This document shows, one piece after another, positions 15,544 to 23,506 of a stretch of 40,031 nt of DNA. Under the pieces are notes generated by a model that was not told the DNA's origin, ran no database searches, and saw only the letters and a program-made list of their open reading frames with translations. Every line of letters begins with the position of its first letter. Positions within the stretch are counted from its first letter, which is position 1. The stretch lies in contig CAYOVA010000011.1 of assembly GCA_964407325.1 (NCBI GenBank), forward strand, positions 1 to 40,031, read 5' to 3'. A program made the position numbers and the translations under genes. This DNA comes from JAOAFZ01 sp964407325 (GTDB lineage Bacteria; Patescibacteriota; Microgenomatia; UBA1406; GWC2-37-13).

Positions 15544-17269
15544 AGGAGCGGTGTGACTTTACATAATTTACAATGTCTTCTGCAAGGAATGGTCTACCAT
15601 CATATCTAAGATATTTTTCTTGCAATGTAATTCCGGTTTCGGCTCTGAGTAATCGTGCGAACTGCGCATGTGAGTTGTTTTCTATATCGACATATCTTTT
15701 TCCATCGAGGAATAAAGGCTTAACTTTTGCTTCATCCATTGGATAGAGATGGGTAAAGTGCATATACGCTATTTTAATGCCTTCTGCTTCTAACATTCTC
15801 TGAGCTTCTAAAATTGCACCTTTATTACCTCCCCATGAGACAAAAACCATTTCTGCTTCATCCTGACTGCCATAGATTTTTGGTGCTTCAAAATGCGTTG
15901 CAAGATAGGTAGCCTGTTTTCTGTTTCGCTTATCAGTCTGCGCTTGTTTGTCTGCTGCTAGTTCGCTGGTATGGCTGTCTTCATGATGTTCGTATGAATT
16001 AAACTGGAAGAATTTTCCTTTCTGCCCGGGTACAAGCATCTCAGAAATACCATCTTCTTCTTCTTTATATCGTAAATACGGTTCCTGCTGTGTTTGTGTT
16101 ACAATCTTGCCTCTATTGGGGGTATATCCTTTAAATAACGTGTCTACATATTCTTTATCTATAGATTCATGAGATTCTGAAAGAAGCTTGTCAGACATCA
16201 AAATAACAGGTGTCTGGTAGATGTCTGCAAGGTCGAATGTTTTGAGAGTTAGTTCCAGCATTTCCTGGATGTCTCCGGCAGCTAATACCACTTTCGGGTA
16301 TTCTCCATGGCCGGCATGCACTGCAAAATGAAGGTCTCCCTGTTCAGTCCACGTAGGCATACCGGTTGCCGGGCCGGGCCGCTGACTTAAGAAAACAACA
16401 ATCGGCACTTCAGCAATTCCAGCATAGGAAAGTGCTTCTACCATTAAGGCAAATCCACCACCTGACGTTCCAACGGCTGATCTGACCCCTGCCGCAGAGC
16501 CGCCCAGGGCGGTAATAATAACCGATATTTCATCCTCCGCATGGCGTACTACCATACCTGTTTTCTTTTCCCAGCCGGCAACAGTTCCAAGCACCGTTGA
16601 AGACGGAGTCATCGGGTAGGCACAATAGAAGCGACAATCTGCTGCTACCATGGCTAATGAATAGGCATCATTTCCTGTCATTACTAACTTTGCTTTTCTG
16701 TTTTCCTGAGGCTTCATTACCGGTTTAATTACCTGTGCATAGTGTTCTTTAATGTAGTTGTAACCAATATCAGTAAGTTTCTTGTTAAAGTCGACAATTT
16801 CCTGTCCTTTTCTTCCAAATTGCTGCTCGAGCATGCCGTAAAATGCCTGAATATCACCATCAAGCAATGCAAGGCTTGCTCCAAAAGCAACGGTATTTAC
16901 CATAATCTGCTCAATCTTCTGTTCACGCTTTATCTGACGGAAAGGAATATTTACTTTAATACCCGGACTATCTGGTTCTCCATCGTTGCTGTCGTAGATA
17001 ACTACTGAATTTTCATGCAGTCTGTGTTTGTGATTTCGATACGTCTCACCATTCAAACACACAAGCATATCAATCATGTATTTGTTTGTAGTAACTGGCT
17101 CATCGCCAAAAACGACATCAGTTGTATTATGACCCCCACGGATTAATGAAGGATATTCCGTATAGTCATAAACATTGTAGCCTGATCTGGCAGCAAGTGT
17201 AGTAAAGAGGAGACCTGTAGTCATAATACCAAAGCCAGCTTCACCACCTATTTTCCAGAGATATTTCAT
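15542..17269 (-). CDS. korA: 2-oxoacid:ferredoxin oxidoreductase, fused gamma-alpha subunit
   Basis: A 575-residue protein joining two modules. Residues 1 to about 185 are the gamma domain (GGEAGFGIMTTGLLF, SLIRGGHNTTDVVF). From about 195 the alpha domain begins with GNDAYSLAMVAADCRFYCAY followed by PMTPSST, then VRHAEDEISVIITALGGSAA, GVRSAVGTSGGGF and FLSQRPGPATGMPTWTEQGD, which form the pyruvate/CoA part. This gamma-alpha fusion is the standard form in two-subunit enzymes. It follows the Zn-ribbon gene by 3 bases and precedes korB. As the last Fe-S client of an operon that starts with SUF genes, it is presumably supplied by them. Confidence 0.93.
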   Translation of the reverse strand: MKYLWKIGGEAGFGIMTTGLLFTTLAARSGYNVYDYTEYPSLIRGGHNTTDVVFGDEPVTTNKYMIDMLVCLNGETYRNHKHRLHENSVVIYDSNDGEPDSPGIKVNIPFRQIKREQKIEQIMVNTVAFGASLALLDGDIQAFYGMLEQQFGRKGQEIVDFNKKLTDIGYNYIKEHYAQVIKPVMKPQENRKAKLVMTGNDAYSLAMVAADCRFYCAYPMTPSSTVLGTVAGWEKKTGMVVRHAEDEISVIITALGGSAAGVRSAVGTSGGGFALMVEALSYAGIAEVPIVVFLSQRPGPATGMPTWTEQGDLHFAVHAGHGEYPKVVLAAGDIQEMLELTLKTFDLADIYQTPVILMSDKLLSESHESIDKEYVDTLFKGYTPNRGKIVTQTQQEPYLRYKEEEDGISEMLVPGQKGKFFQFNSYEHHEDSHTSELAADKQAQTDKRNRKQATYLATHFEAPKIYGSQDEAEMVFVSWGGNKGAILEAQRMLEAEGIKIAYMHFTHLYPMDEAKVKPLFLDGKRYVDIENNSHAQFARLLRAETGITLQEKYLRYDGRPFLAEDIVNYVKSHRS

Positions 17270-17272
17270 ATA

Positions 17273-17455
17273 TTAATCGTAACAGCACGGATCTTTATAA
17301 CCACAGTTTTTGCAAATCGAATCAGGACTTCCCCGCATTCCCTTGATAGTTTTCATACTGCACATGGGACAAGTTCTTCCTTCAAAGGAAAGTTCCGTTT
17401 CCGGAAATTCTGCATTCATAACAGCATCATCAGTTTGGATATACTTTCTGTCCAT
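17273..17455 (-). CDS. Small zinc-ribbon-like protein next to the oxidoreductase
   Basis: A 60-residue protein with cysteine pairs CPMC and CKNC spaced by about 17 residues and a terminal CCYD. The pattern is that of a treble-clef or zinc ribbon, or a small metal-cluster protein. The ATG at 17455 overlaps the ferredoxin gene by 26 bases; an in-frame ATG at 17419 would avoid the overlap and still keep all cysteines, so the start is uncertain. Its position between ferredoxin and korA suggests an accessory role in electron transfer or assembly of the oxidoreductase. That role is inference; no named family is recognised. Confidence 0.65.
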   Translation of the reverse strand: MDRKYIQTDDAVMNAEFPETELSFEGRTCPMCSMKTIKGMRGSPDSICKNCGYKDPCCYD

Positions 17456-17699
17456 CCTTTTCTACATGGATTGCTGCTACAGGACATCCTCGTGCAGCAT
17501 CAATAATGGCTTCTTCAGTTTCTTCTTCTGCTGAAGACAAAATAATTGCTTTTGCTTCTGAATCAAGTAAGAATACTTTGGGAGTTATTGCTACACAGGT
17601 TGCTGCACCAATACACAAATCTTTATCTACATGAACTGTTAAAGAATGTACTTGAACTGGCCCATGGGGATTATTCGGGTCTTTTGGCTGATCACTCAT
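17430..17699 (-). CDS. Single-cluster ferredoxin, probably [3Fe-4S]
   Basis: An 89-residue ferredoxin and likely electron acceptor of the oxidoreductase encoded downstream. The cluster motif near residue 29 is CIGAATC, that is C-xx-A-xx-C with Ala in place of the second Cys of the usual CxxCxxC, and the last ligand is in ARGCPVAAI. Three cysteines favour a [3Fe-4S] cluster, as in actinobacterial P450-type ferredoxins; a non-Cys fourth ligand is possible. The N-terminal 20 residues are Pro/Asn rich and look disordered. It overlaps sufU by 8 bases and the Zn-ribbon gene by up to 26. Confidence 0.87.
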   Translation of the reverse strand: MSDQPKDPNNPHGPVQVHSLTVHVDKDLCIGAATCVAITPKVFLLDSEAKAIILSSAEEETEEAIIDAARGCPVAAIHVEKDGQKVYPN

Positions 17700-18060
17700 T
17701 TATTGGTGTAATAACTTTTGATAATGCTTCGAGCGGCAATAGAGCACACTTAATTCTGTTTGGACTCAGCTCTATACCGATAAGATCAATAATAAAGTCT
17801 TTGTCGAGTTTTTTCAATTCATCCTTCGATTTACCGAGCACATATTCGGAAAGCATTGATGCAGATGCAACAGAGATAGCACAGCCGCTCGCCTTGTAAC
17901 CAACATCAATAACAAAACCATCGTCTTCTTTGATTTGTAAGGTAATTTTGTCTCCACACAAAGGGTTATTCAGAGATATTTCTCCCGTTGCATCTTCTAG
18001 CAAAGAAGCATTCCTTGGATTGCGGTAATGGTCTAAAATCAGTTCTTGATAAATTGACAT
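17692..18060 (-). CDS. sufU: SufU/IscU-type Fe-S scaffold or sulfur-transfer protein
   Basis: A 122-residue protein with the three conserved cysteines of the family: NPLCGDKI, SGCAIS and RIKCALLPLEAL. The N-terminal IYQELILDHYRNPRN is also diagnostic. In SUF systems SufU takes sulfur from the cysteine desulfurase SufS and passes it to the SufBCD complex. Its gene lies in the same operon as sufS, separated by a Nudix and a membrane protein gene, and runs into the ferredoxin gene with an 8-base overlap. Confidence 0.92.
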   Translation of the reverse strand: MSIYQELILDHYRNPRNASLLEDATGEISLNNPLCGDKITLQIKEDDGFVIDVGYKASGCAISVASASMLSEYVLGKSKDELKKLDKDFIIDLIGIELSPNRIKCALLPLEALSKVITPINE

Positions 18061-18061
18061 G

Positions 18062-18514
18062 TTATTGTAACAACCCCATCTTTTTAAATAGCCAGATTGT
18101 TGGCTTATTGAGCTTCACATCCTGGAGTTGATCTTTCAAGATCCATTTACATTCAATAAGGTCGTCTGTAGTAACCACTTTAACTTCATTTGCGTTTTTA
18201 TCCAGTTTCACAACATAGGTAAAAAACTTCATATCGCACAATACTGTTTCTCCTGAAGGTAACACTTTCTCTACGATATCGGAATTAGTATCTTCAATCA
18301 ACTCCACCGATTGACCATTAATATCTATCCCTGTTTCTTCATATATTTCCCGTTGTAAAGCTCTTTCTCTTGTTTCACCTTCTTCAACGCCACCTCCAGG
18401 TATCCCCCAGGCATCAAAATACATTTTTACATTTGGATCTTTTTTGCCGAGCAAAACATAGTTATCCGAGGAAAAAATGACAGCGGCTACTATATCTCGT
18501 TTTACTGTACGCAT
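18062..18514 (-). CDS. Nudix hydrolase
   Basis: A 150-residue Nudix protein. The Nudix box is complete: GVEEGETRERALQREIYEET followed by GI, with the REYxEE metal-binding core as REIYEE. The family hydrolyses nucleoside diphosphates linked to another group; substrate range cannot be told from the box. The segment DAWGIPGGG before it is typical of MutT-like members. It sits inside the SUF operon, one base from the sufU start region, without an obvious functional link. Confidence 0.9.
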   Translation of the reverse strand: MRTVKRDIVAAVIFSSDNYVLLGKKDPNVKMYFDAWGIPGGGVEEGETRERALQREIYEETGIDINGQSVELIEDTNSDIVEKVLPSGETVLCDMKFFTYVVKLDKNANEVKVVTTDDLIECKWILKDQLQDVKLNKPTIWLFKKMGLLQ

Positions 18515-18519
18515 ACTTC

Positions 18520-18882
18520 TTAGCGAAAATAATCAACAATAGACATTGCAATAACAAAAAAGATTATTATTGCTACTAAAAAAAGTCCTATACCTCTAAG
18601 TACATTAACGAAGACTTTGTCCTGCTTTTCTACTTTATGTACCGGAAATTTTGAGAGAAAATCATAATACATTCTGCTTTTTTTCTCAAAGTGATCTGTT
18701 ATGAATTTCGAAAAACGGAAAAACTGAACTATTCGAATAAGACGTTCATTTATCCATAACTTTGCCTCAACGTCACTACCAGATAATCCGATTGGGAATT
18801 GAGTGTAGTCTTCACGACGTTTTATTGCAAAGTAGATAATAATTCCTATAGCAACAATAGTTGCAACATCGAGAATGTCCAT
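18520..18882 (-). CDS. Two-pass membrane protein of unknown function
   Basis: A 120-residue protein with an N-terminal hydrophobic segment (about residues 5-20) and a C-terminal one (about 93-116). The middle is basic and amphipathic, with RFSKFITDHFEKKSRMYYDF. No family is recognised. Its ATG overlaps the TAA of sufS (TAATG), and a strong AGGAGG site lies 10 bases upstream within the end of sufS, so it is translated with the SUF genes. A role in anchoring is only a guess. Confidence 0.7.
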   Translation of the reverse strand: MDILDVATIVAIGIIIYFAIKRREDYTQFPIGLSGSDVEAKLWINERLIRIVQFFRFSKFITDHFEKKSRMYYDFLSKFPVHKVEKQDKVFVNVLRGIGLFLVAIIIFFVIAMSIVDYFR

Positions 18883-20120
18883 TATCTTAGTACCTCCTGA
18901 ACATGTAACAATCCTTTAACCAGCCTGTCGATATCCTGTTTTGTGGTGTAAAGGTAAAAGCTGGCCCGTGTTGAAGAAACCAGATCCAAATGATTATGAA
19001 GGGGCATAGCACAGTGATGTCCCGCTCGTACGCAGATATTCTTTTCGTCGAGGATTTGCGCAGTATCGTGTGCGTGAAAGTTTGCTAAAGCAAAGGTGAT
19101 AATCCCCGCTCGCAGGTCAGAATTTGTTGTTCCAATAATCCTGGTCGACCTTCCCAATTTCTCTTTAAACTGCGCAAACGCATATTCGACAAGTTCTTTT
19201 TCGTGCGCGCGAATTGCCTTTATACCTATCATTTTTGCGTATATGATGGCTTCTTTAAAAGCAATAACCCCTGCAATATTCGGTGTGCCCGCTTCAAACC
19301 GATAAGGGACATCTTTGAACACAGTTTTTTCAATGCCGACATCAAGAACCATCTCTCCGCCATATTGTGACGGTTGCAGTTTCTTTAATTGCTCTTTCTT
19401 TCCCCATAATACTCCTACTCCTGTTGGTCCAAGCATTTTATGTGCAGAAAAAGCAACGAAGTCAGCATCCCACTCAGCAACGTTTATTCCTGCATGTGGA
19501 GCAGCTTGTGCAGCATCAACAACAATAACTGTCTTTGGACTGATCTTACGAACGGCCTTTACGATAGCTGCAACAGGGTTAATAGTCCCCAGTACGTTTG
19601 AAACTGCGGTAAAGGCAAAAACTGATGTCCTTTCGTTTACATAGCCTCGCATAATAGTCTCGTTTACGCTACGACCATCCGGATTTACAAACTCTAAAAT
19701 ACCTTCTTCCGAAATGGGAATTACTTTAAATTCTGAATTATTTTTTTTTGCCAATTGCTGCCACGGAACAAAGTTAGAATGATGCTCCATGATAGTCGTT
19801 ACTAACTCTCCTGCTCCAAAAGGATACCCAGTTGCTACCATATTAATTGCCTCGGTAGCTCCACGGGTAAAAACAATCTGTTCAGGAAACGAATGAATAT
19901 ACTCCGCTACAACTTCCCGTGTCTTTTCATATTCGGCCGTTGCTTGCTCTGCAATTTTGTAAATTCCTCGGTGAACGTTAGCAGTGTACTGCTCATAATA
20001 TTCCTGTTCTTTTTTGATTACTTGTATAGGTTTTAACGAAGTAGCGGTGCTATCAAGATACACCAAATCGGGTTTATGGAGATATATTGGGAAATCTGTT
20101 CGGATTGCTGCAATGTCCAT
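18882..20120 (-). CDS. sufS: Cysteine desulfurase, SufS type
   Basis: A 412-residue PLP enzyme that removes sulfur from cysteine for Fe-S cluster assembly. It begins MDIAAIRTDFPIY and shows YLDSTATSLKP, the NVHRG motif, the PLP lysine Lys228 in SAHKMLGPTGVGVLWG and the persulfide cysteine Cys370 in RAGHHCAMP, the class II (SufS) active-site loop. Length matches the family. It lies between a small exported protein gene and a membrane protein gene in the SUF operon, and works with SufU. Confidence 0.95.
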   Translation of the reverse strand: MDIAAIRTDFPIYLHKPDLVYLDSTATSLKPIQVIKKEQEYYEQYTANVHRGIYKIAEQATAEYEKTREVVAEYIHSFPEQIVFTRGATEAINMVATGYPFGAGELVTTIMEHHSNFVPWQQLAKKNNSEFKVIPISEEGILEFVNPDGRSVNETIMRGYVNERTSVFAFTAVSNVLGTINPVAAIVKAVRKISPKTVIVVDAAQAAPHAGINVAEWDADFVAFSAHKMLGPTGVGVLWGKKEQLKKLQPSQYGGEMVLDVGIEKTVFKDVPYRFEAGTPNIAGVIAFKEAIIYAKMIGIKAIRAHEKELVEYAFAQFKEKLGRSTRIIGTTNSDLRAGIITFALANFHAHDTAQILDEKNICVRAGHHCAMPLHNHLDLVSSTRASFYLYTTKQDIDRLVKGLLHVQEVLR

Positions 20121-20142
20121 AGCACATTATACCGCAGTTCTT

Positions 20143-20415
20143 TTATTCACCGGGGCAAGGAGCAAATTCGCAGTTTGGACCGCTTCTTCCTACAGATGAT
20201 CCATCAGGACAGATTTTTGCATCAAGAGTGCAAAAAACTTCATCATTGTCTTCAATTGGATCGATAGGGAATATCGTTGCTTCCGGAACAGTTGTAGTGG
20301 GACGAGGGGAAACTATTGAATTAGTTGTTGTTGCGGTGTTTACAAAGAACATCACTGCAATACCTAATATAAAAAATACTATCGCTGTTAAAAGAAGAAT
20401 GTATTTGTTATTCAT
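20143..20415 (-). CDS. Small membrane-anchored protein with a CPDGS cysteine motif
   Basis: A 90-residue protein with one N-terminal transmembrane segment (about residues 5-25), a Thr/Pro-rich linker, and a compact C-terminal motif with four cysteines: FCTLDAKICPDGSSVGRSGP then NCEFAPCPGE. I recall similar CPDGSxVGRxGPNCEFxxCP motifs in small exported proteins of Patescibacteria and other bacteria; their function is not known to me. The four cysteines could form disulfides outside the cell. A TATAAT overlapping the sufD stop codon stands 8 bases before its ATG, so it may also be transcribed from inside the operon. Confidence 0.7.
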   Translation of the reverse strand: MNNKYILLLTAIVFFILGIAVMFFVNTATTTNSIVSPRPTTTVPEATIFPIDPIEDNDEVFCTLDAKICPDGSSVGRSGPNCEFAPCPGE

Positions 20416-20424
20416 GTTATAACA

Positions 20425-20994
20425 TTATACAGTATATTCAAATTCAGGGACATGCTGCTTTACACGATCCAACAGCTGGTTTACAAACCCGTCCACAAGT
20501 AGTTTGCGCGCCTCTGTATCTTCCATTCCTCGGCTTTTCAGATAAAAAATATCTTCTTTATTCAGTTTTCCGGTTGTAGATCCATGGGTACAAAACACAT
20601 CATTTGCAAGAATTTCAAGGAATGGATTTGATTCTACGTACACTCCTGGAGAAAGTATTAGATTCTGGTTTTTCTGATACGCATGGCTCTGCTGCCCTTC
20701 TTTTTCAATACGAATGAGACCTTGGTAAAACAGTTTCGATTTATCTTCAAATACTCCCTTAATATAGAGATCGGAATATGCACCTGGCTTTAAATGATGC
20801 TGTATTGTTTCGATTTTATATTCTTCTGAATTCCTTCCAGTAAAGAGTCCACAAATATAAACAGTAACTCCTGTCTCCGCCAATTCAACTTCAAATTTTC
20901 CGGAAACATTGTGAAAAAAAACAACATACTCTCCTGGTGTGTCGAAAACAATCGGTTTGGTTGGTGTTTCTGTTATATGAACAAGTTGTGCCAT
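20425..20994 (-). CDS. sufD: SufD-like protein, short form
   Basis: The protein (about 189 residues) has the SufB/SufD beta-helix core: HHLKPGAYSDLYIKGVFEDK, YQGLIRIEKEGQQSHAYQKN, LSPGVYVESNPFLEILANDV and FCTHGSTTGKLNKEDIFYLK, followed by the C-terminal SRGMEDTEARKLLVDGFVNQ helices. With SufB and SufC it would form the SufBC2D scaffold. Typical SufD is about twice as long, and the N-terminal helical domain is missing here. The ATG at 20994, 2 bases after the GNAT stop, is preferred to an in-frame ATG inside the GNAT gene. Confidence 0.85.
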   Translation of the reverse strand: MAQLVHITETPTKPIVFDTPGEYVVFFHNVSGKFEVELAETGVTVYICGLFTGRNSEEYKIETIQHHLKPGAYSDLYIKGVFEDKSKLFYQGLIRIEKEGQQSHAYQKNQNLILSPGVYVESNPFLEILANDVFCTHGSTTGKLNKEDIFYLKSRGMEDTEARKLLVDGFVNQLLDRVKQHVPEFEYTV

Positions 20995-20996
20995 AG

Positions 20997-21545
20997 TTAT
21001 GTAGTAGGAACTTGTGGAGCAGCTTTTGGAACAAGACATAATTCAAGCGTTACATCATAATCGACAAACCCAATATGTCGTAAGAATTGAATAGCATTTG
21101 TATTTCTTATAAAGGTACTAACTGAAATTTTCTGTATTTGTCTATCTCGACACCACCCGCTAAATATCTCCATCATCTTTCTTCCAATTCCTTTGTGCTG
21201 GTATTCGGGAAGAATCATGATGTTTTCCAGCGCTGCACATTTAACCGGAACTCTGTATGACTCTGAGGGTTTTTCGATTGCGTTCATATAACCGACATAT
21301 TTCTGACCATCGAGGGCAACCAAAAATAAACCGTTTTTGTTTTCATTCGTAAGACGGTTTGCAAAGTATGTATGGCCGGCATCCGCCGAAGACCACCCTT
21401 CGGTAATTGTTGGATCAAAGTGCTGTCTGGCAAGATCGATCATATATTTGTTCAGTTCCTGAACTTTATCTATTTCAGTAGCAAGAGCTTCACGGATAAT
21501 CACAAAATGCTGGGATCCTGGTTCAAGTTGGACATTATTGTTCAT
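20997..21545 (-). CDS. GNAT family N-acetyltransferase
   Basis: A 182-residue GNAT protein. The acetyl-CoA binding motif A is ALENIMILPEYQHKGIGRKM with the Q/RxxGxG/A pattern (QHKGIG), followed by motif B with NTNAIQFLRHIGF. The N-terminal part with REALATEIDKVQELN is typical of the fold. Substrate is unknown. It lies between sufB and sufD with a one-base and a two-base gap, so it is translated with the SUF genes, although no role in Fe-S assembly is known for this family. Confidence 0.87.
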   Translation of the reverse strand: MNNNVQLEPGSQHFVIIREALATEIDKVQELNKYMIDLARQHFDPTITEGWSSADAGHTYFANRLTNENKNGLFLVALDGQKYVGYMNAIEKPSESYRVPVKCAALENIMILPEYQHKGIGRKMMEIFSGWCRDRQIQKISVSTFIRNTNAIQFLRHIGFVDYDVTLELCLVPKAAPQVPTT

Positions 21546-21546
21546 A

Positions 21547-22971
21547 TTATCCTACACTTCCCTCCATCTCTAAATTAATAAGACGGTTTAGCTCTACAGT
21601 ATATTCTAATGGAATTTCGCGAGATACAGGCTCGATAAATCCATTCACCAGCAATCCTTCAGCATCTGATTTTTTAATCCCACGCGACATTAAGTAAAAC
21701 AGTTTTTCTTCACCTATTTTTTCTACGGTTGCTTCATGCTGGATTTCTACGTCGTTGTTTTTGATCTTCATGTAGGGATAGGTATCGGATCGTGAAAGCT
21801 CATCTAAGATTAGCGCATCGCATGATACATAGACTTGGGAATTATCCGCCTGTGGCTGAACAGTAACAAGCCCTCTATATGAAGTACGCCCACCGCCTTT
21901 ACTAATAGATTTTGAAACAATACGTGATGAAGTATTTGGAGCAAGATGAAGCATCTTTGCACCAGCATCCTGGATCTGTCCTTTATTAGCAAAAGCGATT
22001 GAAAGAACTTCTCCGCGAGCACCTTCCCCTGTCAAATAAACAGAAGGGTACTTCATCGTAATTTGAGATCCAATGTTGCAATCTATCCATTCCATAAATG
22101 CTTTCTTCTCAGCTTTCGCACGTTTAGTAACTAGGTTATACACATTATGACTCCAGTTTTGCACCGTTGTGTAACGAACGCGAGAGTTTTCTTTACAGAA
22201 GATTTCGACAACAGCAGAATGCAACGAATCTGTGGTATACACTGGAGCGGTACACCCCTCCACATAATGCACATCCGCACCATCTTCTGCAATAATAAGG
22301 GTTCTTTCAAACTGTCCAAAACGCTCAGCATTAATACGGAAGTATGCCTGAAGAGGAAGGCCTACTTTAACTCCCTTCGGAACGTAGACAAATGAACCGC
22401 CACTCCAAACGGCTGAATTTAATGCTGCAAATTTATTGTCGTGGGGAGGAATAAGCGTTCCGAAGTATTCTTTTACTATCTCAGGATGTTTACGGAGAGC
22501 AGTATCCATATCGCAGAACAATACTCCCTTCTTGGATAACTCTTTATTTACACTTTCATAAATTACTTCTGATTCATACTGTGCAGAAACTCCAGCAAGG
22601 AAATTCTTTTCTGCTTCTGGAACTCCAATTCGATCATACGTTTCTTTGATTTCTTTTGGTAGATCTTCCCAGGACTTTGCCTGACCTTCAGTAGGCTTAA
22701 TGTAGTAGTAAATATTATCAAAGTCGATTTTGCTTAGATCTGGACCGAAGGTTGGCATTTTCTTTTCAAGGAAAATCTTATACGACTTTAAGCGGAAATC
22801 CGTCATCCACTCCGGCTCGTTCTTCATCATGGAAATTTCTTTTACTATTTCCTCGTTTAGACCTTTTTTTGCCTTGAACTTGTAGTTTTCCGGCATGGAA
22901 AAGCCGTACTTGTAGTCAAACTGCAAATCGTCTTGTTGTGATTGCTGTTGCCCAGCTGTAGGTGATGCCAT
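21547..22971 (-). CDS. sufB: Fe-S cluster assembly protein SufB
   Basis: The scaffold subunit (about 474 residues) on which Fe-S clusters are built together with SufC and SufD. Family hallmarks are the N-terminal YKYGFSMPENYKFKAKKGLN, the GVLFCDMDTALRKHPE segment, NKFAALNSAVWSGGSFVYVP, YVEGCTAPVYT with the conserved Cys, and the C-terminal SRGIKKSDAEGLLVNGFIEP. Length is as expected. An upstream in-frame ATG at 23016 would overlap the DinB-like gene by 29 bases; the ATG at 22971, 16 bases after that gene's stop, is preferred. Confidence 0.95.
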   Translation of the reverse strand: MASPTAGQQQSQQDDLQFDYKYGFSMPENYKFKAKKGLNEEIVKEISMMKNEPEWMTDFRLKSYKIFLEKKMPTFGPDLSKIDFDNIYYYIKPTEGQAKSWEDLPKEIKETYDRIGVPEAEKNFLAGVSAQYESEVIYESVNKELSKKGVLFCDMDTALRKHPEIVKEYFGTLIPPHDNKFAALNSAVWSGGSFVYVPKGVKVGLPLQAYFRINAERFGQFERTLIIAEDGADVHYVEGCTAPVYTTDSLHSAVVEIFCKENSRVRYTTVQNWSHNVYNLVTKRAKAEKKAFMEWIDCNIGSQITMKYPSVYLTGEGARGEVLSIAFANKGQIQDAGAKMLHLAPNTSSRIVSKSISKGGGRTSYRGLVTVQPQADNSQVYVSCDALILDELSRSDTYPYMKIKNNDVEIQHEATVEKIGEEKLFYLMSRGIKKSDAEGLLVNGFIEPVSREIPLEYTVELNRLINLEMEGSVG

Positions 22972-22987
22972 ACTAAAATCTAAACTG

Positions 22988-23503
22988 TTATCCCCACATG
23001 TCTTTGAGTTCTTCAAATCGTGGTATTCCGAGATGATCCATTAAAGCAAGATTCCATCCCGTATGCAATATTTCATGTTCATACAATCCGTTTAATACAC
23101 CAAATCCATCTACTTTTTCTTTGCTCCAGGGAACTTTTACTCCTACACTCATAACTTCTTCGTTGTTAATTAATTCAGATAGAGTTTCAAAACTGTCATC
23201 CAGTATATCGAGTAGGTCTGGTTTGGAAGCTCTGGGATCAACCTTCAAATCTGTCTTTCCATCAAAGGCTAACTTTCCTTTTCGGAGTGCATAAATATAC
23301 TTTTGCATTACATAAATATGGTGAACAACACTCTCACGAATAGAATCTGATTTTGCTTCAGGGTTATCTACCATACGAAAGTCGTAATCCTTTTCACGAA
23401 CTAATTCGTAGAATTTTCGATTTATTTTCCAGTGTAGATAATAGGTATTAATAAATGCCTCTGCTTCTTCGTCCTGTACTACTTCAATATCAAAATCGTC
23501 CAT
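22988..23503 (-). CDS. DinB/YfiT-like four-helix protein
   Basis: A 171-residue protein with the layout of the DinB superfamily: a helix with SIRESVVHHIYVMQKYIYAL and, near the C-terminus, GLYEHEILHTGWNLALMDHL, giving the spaced histidines (HH and HxxxH) that bind a metal. Some members are thiol-dependent transferases or hydrolases, but many have no assigned role. It is located between sufC (3-base gap) and sufB (16-base gap), an odd place for it, and may be a metal-dependent helper or simply a passenger of the operon. Confidence 0.75.
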   Translation of the reverse strand: MDDFDIEVVQDEEAEAFINTYYLHWKINRKFYELVREKDYDFRMVDNPEAKSDSIRESVVHHIYVMQKYIYALRKGKLAFDGKTDLKVDPRASKPDLLDILDDSFETLSELINNEEVMSVGVKVPWSKEKVDGFGVLNGLYEHEILHTGWNLALMDHLGIPRFEELKDMWG

Positions 23504-23506
23504 AGG

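Noticed and set aside
22972..23016. Longer SufB frame starting at ATG 23016
   Set aside because: It runs into the DinB-like gene, and the added residues do not resemble SufB.
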